Notes under the pieces: model-generated
What the model was told of the DNA's origin: nothing
Databases searched by the model: none
The model's input: the letters and a program-made list of their open reading frames with translations, nothing else
In this document: positions 57,870-64,000 of the stretch, piece by piece
Layout of the letters: the number at the start of each line of letters is the position of its first letter
Numbering within the stretch: position 1 is the stretch's first letter
From: Cellulophaga baltica
GTDB lineage: Bacteria > Bacteroidota > Bacteroidia > Flavobacteriales > Flavobacteriaceae
Length of the DNA stretch: 64,000 bases
Direction: 5' to 3'
Assembly (NCBI RefSeq): GCF_900102165.1
Contig: NZ_FNBD01000006.1
Location: 62,001-126,000, forward strand
Translations under genes and position numbers: made by a program

Positions 57870-58868
57870 ATGAGAAAAAGTATTAGTGCATTACTACTTA
57901 TTTTAAGTATTACAAGTTGTGCACAGCAAAACAAAAAAGAACCTGTAAAAGAAACCACTCCAACCTCTATAGATTTAAAAGCAATTTTAGAAGATGACCC
58001 TTATATAGGTCAATTAAAAAAGTACGACTATGAACCGGAATACGTGCTACAAATAACTACGCTATACGCTTATGAAATTAGGGTGAATGATATTCCTGTA
58101 GCAAGTAATTTTAGTACAATGGGGGGGACCATTTGGTATCCTATTAATAAGGCAATATTGCAAAGTGGCAAACAAACTTTGTCTATTAGCATATATCCAA
58201 GATATACAGATAATAGAAATCAAAAGGATTATTTCGAAGACCCTGATAATTATGATTTCTTGTTAGATGTGACACAATCTGCTTGGGTAAATGGGCTTAA
58301 AGAAGAGCCTAAAACTGTTTTGGAATATGAGATGCCCAAGAAAGATGATAATGGAAAAGAGATAGATTTTTCTAAATTAACATCGCGACATGATGAACTA
58401 AGTTTTACCGCAAGGGTTCCTTATACACTCACAGGTTGGAACGAAAGTAAAGTGTTTGATAAAAAGGATAGTGTAGCCATTGAGCAAAGGGTGGTGGCTT
58501 TCTACCAAAAGTATAGACAACTTATGGTAGATAAAGAAGCATTACAACTACAAAAAATGAAATTAAATCAAGGCTATGAAACTTCTCAGTATTCCTATTT
58601 AGATAAAGATAAATTATTTAAAGATAGAGAGGAATATGTGAGAGATTTTCCTGAAGAATTATTTATTATGGCAAAATTAGAAAATTATGAATTGAAATTT
58701 TATGGGAATAACAGGGTACTAGGATTAATTTTCACTCAGGACCCCTATAAAGGATATTCGGCGATGGCAAAAAAGTTTTTAGATGAAAACGATAATCCAA
58801 GAATATCTTTTTCCTTGTTATTATTACACCAACCTAAAGGCTCGGATAGTCTAGAAATAATAAGGTGA
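57870..58868 (+). CDS. Tandem lipoprotein paralogue 1
   Basis: A 332-residue lipoprotein with signal MRKSISALLLILSITSC (Cys17). The N-terminal about 130 residues (YEIRVNDIPVASNFSTMGGT; QTLSISIYPRY) look like a beta-sandwich. The rest is mixed, with a helical segment (FYQKYRQLMVDKEALQLQKMKL) and a C-terminal MAKKFL...LLHQPKGSDSLEIIR. No named family is certain. Close similarity to the next gene and position in an array resemble immunity-lipoprotein clusters, but no toxin is present. Confidence 0.75.
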   Translation: MRKSISALLLILSITSCAQQNKKEPVKETTPTSIDLKAILEDDPYIGQLKKYDYEPEYVLQITTLYAYEIRVNDIPVASNFSTMGGTIWYPINKAILQSGKQTLSISIYPRYTDNRNQKDYFEDPDNYDFLLDVTQSAWVNGLKEEPKTVLEYEMPKKDDNGKEIDFSKLTSRHDELSFTARVPYTLTGWNESKVFDKKDSVAIEQRVVAFYQKYRQLMVDKEALQLQKMKLNQGYETSQYSYLDKDKLFKDREEYVRDFPEELFIMAKLENYELKFYGNNRVLGLIFTQDPYKGYSAMAKKFLDENDNPRISFSLLLLHQPKGSDSLEIIR

Positions 58869-58925
58869 GTTTTTATGCCATTTTTAATACATATTAATTG
58901 TGCCTACAGATTTAAATAAACACGT

Positions 58926-59924
58926 ATGAGAAAAAGTATTAGTGCAATGCTACTTATTTTAAGCATAACAAGTTGTGCACAGCAAAACAAAAAAGAAACT
59001 GTAAAAGAAACCACTCCAACTCCTATAGATTTAAAAGCAATTTTAGAAGATGACCCTTATATAGGTCAATTAAAAAAATATGATTATGAACCGGAATACG
59101 TGCTACAAATAACTACGCTATACGCTTATGAAATTAGGGTGAATGATATTCCTGTAGCAAGTAATTTTAGTACAATGGGGGGGACCATTTGGTATCCTAT
59201 TAATAAGGCAATATTGCAAAGTGGCAAACAAACCTTGTCTATTAGCATATATCCAAGATATACAGATGATAATACTCAAAAAGACTATTTTGAAGATCCT
59301 GATAATTATGATTTTTGGTTAGATATAACACAGACTGCCTGGATAGATGGGAGTAGGGAAGAGCCTAAAACGGTATTAGAATATGAAATGCCAAGGAAAG
59401 ATGATCGTGGGAAAAAAATAGATTTTTCGAAATTAACATCGCGTCATGATGAACTAACTTTTACAGCAAAGGTTCCTTATACCCTCACTGGTTGGAGCGA
59501 AAGTAATGTGTTTGATAAAAAAGATAGTGTAGCCATTGAGAAAAGAGTGGAAGCCTTCTATCAAAAGTATAGACAACTAATGATAGATAAAGAGGCACTA
59601 CAATTACAAAAAATGAAATTAAAACAAGGCTATGAAACTTCTCAGTATTCCTATTTGGATAAAGATAAATTATTTAAAGATAGAAAGGAATATGTGAGAG
59701 ATTTTCCTAAAGAAGATTTTTTAATGGCTGATTTAGAAAATTATGAATTAAAATTTTATGGAAATAACAGGGTATTAGGCTTGGTTTTTGCTAACGATCC
59801 TGATAAAGGCGAATCTATGATGGCAAAATATTATTTAGATAAAAATGGGGATGGTAGGGTATCATATTATCCAGTTTTACTACATCAACCTAAAGGTTCA
59901 GATAGTTTAGAAATAATAAGGTGA
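58926..59924 (+). CDS. Tandem lipoprotein paralogue 2
   Basis: A 332-residue paralogue of the preceding gene, same length and signal (Cys17). The first 130 residues are almost identical. Differences cluster in residues about 135-160 (DITQTAWIDGSREEP) and in the 50 residues before the shared C-terminal tail (PKEDFLMADLENYEL; NDPDKGESMMAKYYLDKNGDGRVSYYPVLLHQ). This patchwork suggests recent duplication or gene conversion with selection on the C-terminal half. Confidence 0.75.
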   Translation: MRKSISAMLLILSITSCAQQNKKETVKETTPTPIDLKAILEDDPYIGQLKKYDYEPEYVLQITTLYAYEIRVNDIPVASNFSTMGGTIWYPINKAILQSGKQTLSISIYPRYTDDNTQKDYFEDPDNYDFWLDITQTAWIDGSREEPKTVLEYEMPRKDDRGKKIDFSKLTSRHDELTFTAKVPYTLTGWSESNVFDKKDSVAIEKRVEAFYQKYRQLMIDKEALQLQKMKLKQGYETSQYSYLDKDKLFKDRKEYVRDFPKEDFLMADLENYELKFYGNNRVLGLVFANDPDKGESMMAKYYLDKNGDGRVSYYPVLLHQPKGSDSLEIIR

Positions 59925-59981
59925 GTTTTTATGCCATTTTTAATACATATTAATAGTGTCTACGGATTTAAATAAATACAT

Positions 59982-60983
59982 ATGAGAATAATCATTAGTG
60001 CAATGCTACTTATTTTAAGCATAACAAGTTGTGCACAAGACAGTACACAAAAGAATATGAAAACATTATCAGATATTAGTAATTTATATCAAGAAATAAA
60101 TCATTATCCAATAGAACCACATTACGGTATTTATGTAAGTTCTTCCAATACAAATTTTGAAGTGAGAATAAATGATATTCCAGTTTTTCTTGAATATGAA
60201 TTTATTACCAATGAAATCTCTCCTAAAGGAAGTTACATTCCTATTAACCTCGCTATATCTAAATCAGGTATTCAAAAGATAGAGGTTCGTATGTATCCGT
60301 CCTATAATAGAGAAACACAAGAATTAGAACCTAGCTTAAAGAATGCTCAAGTAACAGTTGATGTAGTAAAAAGAGAGTATAATACAGTGAAAGAAACGTA
60401 TAGTGAGGAAGAAGTCATACTACATCTGGCTGCACCTACGGAAAAAAATGAAGTAAGTAAAAAAACAAAATTTATTTATCCAGAACTTACAGAGTATATT
60501 TTTGATGAAACTTTTGAAGCCTTAGTGCCCTATGATATAAAAATATTAGAGAAAGCCCAAAATTTAATAACTACTGATCCAGAGGAAATAAAAAAAATAA
60601 CAGAGGAATTACTTATTGCATATAATGAAATTTGGCTAATTTACGATCAAAATAAAGTTTCGCAGTACGCTAATTTAATTTATAACAAAGAAAAACGAGC
60701 CGCTCAACAATTATTTTTCACAGAAGTCGACAGTAAAAAAAGAGCTAAAGAAGATATTTTAGAAAATGGAAAAATTCTTGAAGAAAATTATGAAATGATG
60801 CCATTTGAAGATATCAAACTACGCTTTTATTCAAATGGTAAAATTGTCACACTAGTTTATGATAAATTAGGACAGGTCGGACGAAAAAAATCTGTTTTAA
60901 GAGCTAAAGGAGAAGGCAGGAAAAACAGTTATTACTCCCTATTTTACAAGCCTGTAGGAAGCGATAAATTTATTTTATATTAA
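59982..60983 (+). CDS. Tandem lipoprotein paralogue 3, diverged
   Basis: A 333-residue lipoprotein with the same signal (MRIIISAMLLILSITSC) and the same start spacing. The mature sequence has diverged strongly but keeps the order of motifs: FEVRINDIPVFLEYEF, SKSGIQKIEVRMYPSYN, a helical middle, DIKLRFYSNGKIVTLVYD and a final KPVGSDKFIL. It lies 9 bp before the GIDE-like gene, so the array and that gene are probably one transcript. Confidence 0.72.
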   Translation: MRIIISAMLLILSITSCAQDSTQKNMKTLSDISNLYQEINHYPIEPHYGIYVSSSNTNFEVRINDIPVFLEYEFITNEISPKGSYIPINLAISKSGIQKIEVRMYPSYNRETQELEPSLKNAQVTVDVVKREYNTVKETYSEEEVILHLAAPTEKNEVSKKTKFIYPELTEYIFDETFEALVPYDIKILEKAQNLITTDPEEIKKITEELLIAYNEIWLIYDQNKVSQYANLIYNKEKRAAQQLFFTEVDSKKRAKEDILENGKILEENYEMMPFEDIKLRFYSNGKIVTLVYDKLGQVGRKKSVLRAKGEGRKNSYYSLFYKPVGSDKFILY

Positions 60984-60992
60984 TTTTAGCCA

Positions 60993-61676
60993 GTGGAACT
61001 AATCATATTACCAACTTTAATTTCTTTTGACTTTTCGGACGTCTTATTTTTTCTATTAATTGGAGGAATGATTTTATATGGTGTTTTTAAGAAGAAAAAA
61101 CCAAGTATTATAAAAACACTTACAATTTCAGAGATAAATACAGTATCAAAAGGATTGTGTAAAATAAAAGGACAAATATTAGCAACTAATCAAATAACTT
61201 CACCGATAACAGAGACTCAATGTATTGGCTATAATTATAGTAACCTTTCATACGGATATAAAGCAGTAGGAAGAGCCAATGGAAGGAAAAATTGGAGAAC
61301 ATACTGTACTAAATCTAAAAGCGCGGATTTTTTTATTAAAGATGCAACAGGACAAATCAAAGTAAATGCTAAAAATATTTCTATACAAATAAATGTTAAT
61401 AGATCCGAAAAAAAACTATCCAGAACGTTAGTTGATGTGGAAAGTTTATTATTGGAAGACGGTACAGAATATATATTGATCGGTACAGTTAATGTAGATA
61501 AAAATGGAGATATGGAAATTGTAAAAGAAAAAGAACTTATTATAATGGATGAGGCTTTTTATAGATTTGTGAATGTAAAGATTCCATCTATGAAAAAAAA
61601 AATAAGATTATTTATAATATTTTCACTTCTAGTATTATTTATTTTTATCATATACAACTTTGGTTCATTAAAATAG
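60993..61676 (+). CDS. GIDE/MULAN-like membrane protein
   Basis: A 227-residue protein with two membrane helices (about 14-32 and 203-222) enclosing a soluble domain, the topology of eukaryotic MULAN. The domain has KGLCKIKGQILATNQITSPITETQCIGYNY, then SADFFIKDATGQIKVNAKNI and TEYILIGTVNVDKNGDM. This matches the GIDE domain (an E3-ligase-associated fold), but there is no RING domain, so ligase activity is not implied. Start is GTG, 9 bp after paralogue 3. Bacterial GIDE proteins are of unknown role. Confidence 0.65.
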   Translation: MELIILPTLISFDFSDVLFFLLIGGMILYGVFKKKKPSIIKTLTISEINTVSKGLCKIKGQILATNQITSPITETQCIGYNYSNLSYGYKAVGRANGRKNWRTYCTKSKSADFFIKDATGQIKVNAKNISIQINVNRSEKKLSRTLVDVESLLLEDGTEYILIGTVNVDKNGDMEIVKEKELIIMDEAFYRFVNVKIPSMKKKIRLFIIFSLLVLFIFIIYNFGSLK

Positions 61677-61700
61677 TATAGAATAGTGGCATAGTTTATT

Positions 61701-62321
61701 ATGAATATTAAACCAAGCTTGCTTTACTATTTTTTTTCTTTTGGTTTTGCTCAAAACTCCAAAATTAGTATTGAAATTTCTGATCCTAACTTTAGTTACT
61801 CGGAGTATGATGAAGAAAGCTATATGGGTGGGTCTATTAATGTAAGTGAAAAAATAACCAACCAAAGTCAAGATATTTTGTACATCCTTAATGAGAACTT
61901 AAATCACATGGCATTTTATTGTACACCCTATAAAATGAAATTAGATAAAATTACTAATAATTGTAATAGCGTAATGCATGGTATTTCTATGGCTACGATT
62001 TCGGATAATGGATTTAAACCTAAAGGTAAATTTTCCGTGGATAATTTTCAAGCATTAGCTCCTCAAGCCACGCAGCAACTTAGAATCTATATTGAGGATG
62101 TGGATGAAAGTTTTTATGTAGGTAAAGATGATATTACAGCACTTACGATAAGCTTTGAATTCCCTGAAGAAATATTAGATGACTCTGTAAAAGAAAGTCC
62201 AATATATGCTAGGCTTCCCAAAGGAAAATTTATAAGTAATACTATAGCTTTTAGTTATAAAAGAAAAATGAAGTATCTAATCAATTTACCAATGGAAATT
62301 TTTTTTTTCAATAAAAATTAA
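61701..62321 (+). CDS. Secreted protein of unknown function
   Basis: A 206-residue protein with a short signal-like N-terminus (SLLYYFFSFGFAQ). The body is beta-rich, with ISIEISDPNFSYSEYDEESYMGGSINVSEKITNQS and a cysteine pair (Cys74 region YCTPYKMKL and NNCNS). No family is recognised. It starts 24 bp after the GIDE-like gene and may be the last gene of the array transcript. It ends with an unusual aromatic tail (MEIFFFNKN). Confidence 0.6.
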   Translation: MNIKPSLLYYFFSFGFAQNSKISIEISDPNFSYSEYDEESYMGGSINVSEKITNQSQDILYILNENLNHMAFYCTPYKMKLDKITNNCNSVMHGISMATISDNGFKPKGKFSVDNFQALAPQATQQLRIYIEDVDESFYVGKDDITALTISFEFPEEILDDSVKESPIYARLPKGKFISNTIAFSYKRKMKYLINLPMEIFFFNKN

Positions 62322-62664
62322 TAATGTTTACTCACTATTGAAAAAATGGAAGAGGTATTTAAATTCTTAATAATTTTATATTAATGTTTACTTAATTTAT
62401 TTAACACGCGTAACAGAAGAGCGCTAACCGAGGCCGCGCACATTCGGCACCGCTAAACATAGGACAAATATGCATGCTCCTAATTGTTGCTATTGGTTTC
62501 CTGAAATAGTTATATTTACTTTATAGTGTTTATATCACGCCTATCACCTCAATCGGTGCTACTTGAATTAGTTTTATTACTCCTAATAGCAGTTATATAT
62601 TCTCTTTCAATGCTTTCATAAATAGGCTTCACATTCATTGTAATAAAAATTCGCTCATCTTTAA
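62322..62664. other. Non-coding stretch with a GC-rich patch
   Basis: No supported gene. Positions 62406-62480 are clearly GC-richer than the surroundings and contain an imperfect hairpin: AGCG (62420-62423) with CGCT (62451-62454) and CCGA (62428-62431) with TCGG (62444-62447). I do not recognise it as a tRNA, riboswitch or integron attC site. Downstream the sequence is decayed DNA next to the lipoprotein pseudogene. Confidence 0.45.
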
Positions 62665-62871
62665 CTATTTGTATTTAGTATCATCATAAGTTGAAGTTAT
62701 AGTTATATGATCTGTAAGCTCATGTGTATTTTTTTCTGTAGCGTTTGACTTTTTTGAAGCATCAGTATTCGTATCCTTTTCTTTTAAATTAGTGTTAAAA
62801 AAAATTGTCTATTATTAAATTTATAATAATCACATTAATTACAAGTATGCTATTTTTGTATCAACTTCAAC
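62665..62871 (-). pseudogene. Decayed copy of the GGGHMTIRG lipoprotein gene
   Basis: Minus-strand DNA aligns with the first 75 codons of the next gene. The region encoding NLKEKDTNTDASKKSNA-EKN and LTIT-YDD-KYK is clearly homologous, but the start codon is lost, the signal-peptide part has frameshifts, and the frame stops with TAG at 62665-62667. The C-terminal part is absent. Confidence 0.75.
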
Positions 62872-62909
62872 AAGTTTAAAAAATGTAAATAGTGTATTTG
62901 TTATTTTCT

Positions 62910-63686
62910 TTACTGAGCTGATATTCCAACTTTCAGGCCTTTAATTGGTCCAGTAGATTCTGGATCAAAAGCCCCCCTAATCGTCATATGACCTCCTCCT
63001 ATATTTTTATAAACAGGGTTCGAATGTACTGTTGTTAAAATTTTGTCATTTTTATTTAGAAAACATTTCTCTGGTTCAAGATAAAAAGAATGATGAGTAT
63101 GTTTTAATTTATCATGATTAAGATCAGATAAGTCCATGAATTCATTTAACGAGTTTCCTAATTTATAAGGAATTTGTCTAATTAATATTATTTCAAAAGG
63201 TGGTGCAACATCACCCGTAAATCTTCTATCTAAAGCTAAATCTAGTACAATTAGTTTTTTTTCCGGCTCCGACTGCCGAAATCTTACTTTAATATCATCA
63301 TAATTAAAACTACTTTTTGAATGTTTTTTAGACAAAAATAATTCATCCTTATGCTCGCCAAAAATACTTAGTATTTTCTCGTAAGAATCTCCAATAAAAA
63401 AAGACTTCCCATTATATTTGAATTCACACACATCAATTTCAAAACGGTGCTCTTGTTTTTCAAATTGCGTCATTAATTCTTTATACCTAGGGTCGTCGTA
63501 CTTTGGCGTTATAGTTAAATCATCTGAATCATTAACAATATTTTTTTCTTCAGCGTTTGATTTTTTTGATGCATCAGTGCTAACATCTTTTTCTTTTAAA
63601 TTTGAGTTTAAAAAATTGCATGCTGTTAAACTGATAATAAGTGCGATAGTAATAAGTAATTTTATTTTTTTATTATCAATCTCCAT
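62910..63686 (-). CDS. Array lipoprotein with GGGHMTIRG C-terminus, intact copy
   Basis: A 258-residue lipoprotein from the ATG at 63686, giving the signal MEIDNKKIKLLITIALIISLTAC (lipobox LTAC). A longer frame to 63743 reads into the neighbouring copy and is not real. The mature part has a Lys/Glu/Asn-rich linker, then VCEFKYNGKSFFIGDSYEKILSIFGEH, a pattern seen in DUF7738-like proteins (recall-based), and a C-terminal NIGGGHMTIRGAFDPESTGPIKGLKVG. The last 35 residues are identical in the next copy. Possibly an immunity or surface protein. Confidence 0.7.
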   Translation of the reverse strand: MEIDNKKIKLLITIALIISLTACNFLNSNLKEKDVSTDASKKSNAEEKNIVNDSDDLTITPKYDDPRYKELMTQFEKQEHRFEIDVCEFKYNGKSFFIGDSYEKILSIFGEHKDELFLSKKHSKSSFNYDDIKVRFRQSEPEKKLIVLDLALDRRFTGDVAPPFEIILIRQIPYKLGNSLNEFMDLSDLNHDKLKHTHHSFYLEPEKCFLNKNDKILTTVHSNPVYKNIGGGHMTIRGAFDPESTGPIKGLKVGISAQ

Positions 63687-63723
63687 AAGTTTATGAAATT
63701 TTAATAGTGTATTATTTAGGTCT

Positions 63724-64000
63724 TTAGTGAGCTGATATTCCAACTTTCAGGCCTTTAATTGGTCCAGTAGATTCTGGATCAAAAGCTCCCCTAATCGTCA
63801 TATGACCTCCTCCAATATTTTTATAAACAGGATTAGAATCTAATACTGTAAAAATTGTTTCATTTTCGTTTATAGAACATTTCTCTAGTTCTATAAACGA
63901 AAATGAATGTTGAGTATGTTTTAACTTATCATGATTAAGATCAGATAATTCCATGAATTCATTTACCGAGTTTCCTAATTTATAAGGAATTTTTCTAAGT
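63724..64000 (-). CDS. Array lipoprotein, second copy (5' end outside window)
   Basis: The frame runs to the window edge and covers the last 92 residues of a paralogue: IPYKLGNSVNEFMELSDLNHDKLKHTQHSF, then a divergent segment (EKCSINENETIFTVLDSNP) and the invariant tail NIGGGHMTIRGAFDPESTG...ISAH. It stops 37 bp upstream of the intact copy start, so the copies are head-to-tail. More copies may follow beyond the window. Confidence 0.75.
   Translation of the reverse strand, partial: LRKIPYKLGNSVNEFMELSDLNHDKLKHTQHSFSFIELEKCSINENETIFTVLDSNPVYKNIGGGHMTIRGAFDPESTGPIKGLKVGISAH

Larger units (their letters stand above)
57849..60983 (+). repeat. Tandem array, three units with 1,056-bp period
   Basis: Unit starts at 57849, 58905 and 59961 share the motif TACRGATTTAAATAAA followed by a lipoprotein gene start. 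Spacing is exactly 1,056 bp both times. Units 1 and 2 are nearly identical over the first about 400 bp of the genes and in the intergenic tail, while unit 3 keeps only the signal peptide and scattered motifs. Confidence 0.85.

Noticed and set aside
61668-61871. 67-codon minus-strand frame
   Set aside because: Antisense to the secreted protein gene and in AT-rich DNA; shadow frame.
62406-62480. Integron attC site
   Set aside because: The hairpin lacks the paired core sites (RYYYAAC / GTTRRRY) and no cassette or integrase is visible.
63418-63696. 92-codon plus-strand frame
   Set aside because: Antisense to the intact array lipoprotein; no independent support.

Overview
The window looks like chromosomal DNA of a marine-type Flavobacteriaceae (Bacteroidota). 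The evidence is AT-rich DNA, several Bacteroidota-type promoter boxes (TAnnTTTG at -7, TTG at -33), few Shine-Dalgarno-like start sites, many short-signal lipoproteins, a TonB-dependent receptor with an N-terminal carboxypeptidase-like domain, a small Bacteroidota-type SRP RNA, a bacilliredoxin (YtxJ), and a TPR-domain histidine kinase. I cannot name the species.

Positions 1-15.6 kb hold a DsbD-type thiol reductase cut by the window edge, a DUF1801 protein, a zinc-metallopeptidase lipoprotein, a penicillin-acylase-type hydrolase, a ComM/YifB ATPase, two small uncharacterised genes, and a cluster encoding a DUF2891 lipoprotein, an Nramp-like transporter and the three subunits of prokaryotic 5-oxoprolinase (pxpABC). 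A convergent aldehyde dehydrogenase ends the block.

Positions 15.6-25.3 kb are an isoleucine/valine operon: ilvD, ilvB, a SAM methyltransferase, ilvN, ilvC, ilvA, then gapN. It is preceded by an 18-codon ORF rich in Ile, Val and Leu codons. That ORF is followed by mutually exclusive antiterminator and terminator hairpins, a textbook ribosome-mediated attenuator. The leucine branch (leuC, leuD, leuA-type synthase, leuB) lies on the other strand at 50.8-55.6 kb.

Positions 25.3-50.7 kb carry a TonB receptor with a TPR partner, an MFS exporter with a TetR regulator, clpB, ytxJ, fahA, glyA, a TPR histidine kinase with its response regulator, a 50-residue lipoprotein missed by length cut-offs, a LytTR regulator with a degenerate receiver, a glutaminyl cyclase, the SRP RNA, an SDR, fructose-6-phosphate aldolase, a cysteine-less TlpA-like lipoprotein and an ABC-F protein.

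From 55.9 kb to the end the character changes to an accessory, partly decayed region. It holds an orphan conjugative-transposon TraN-like protein, the C-terminal remnant of a TPM-type protein, a lipoprotein gene broken by an in-frame stop, three tandem lipoprotein paralogues at an exact 1,056-bp period, a GIDE/MULAN-like membrane protein, a secreted protein, and on the opposite strand an array of a different lipoprotein (one decayed copy, one intact copy, one running off the window). Arrays like these are typical of immunity or surface-lipoprotein loci, but no toxin gene is visible here.

The best candidates for new biology are the ilv attenuator, the TPR-kinase / small CDDC lipoprotein / LytTR module with a palindrome at the promoter of the small gene, and the two lipoprotein arrays.
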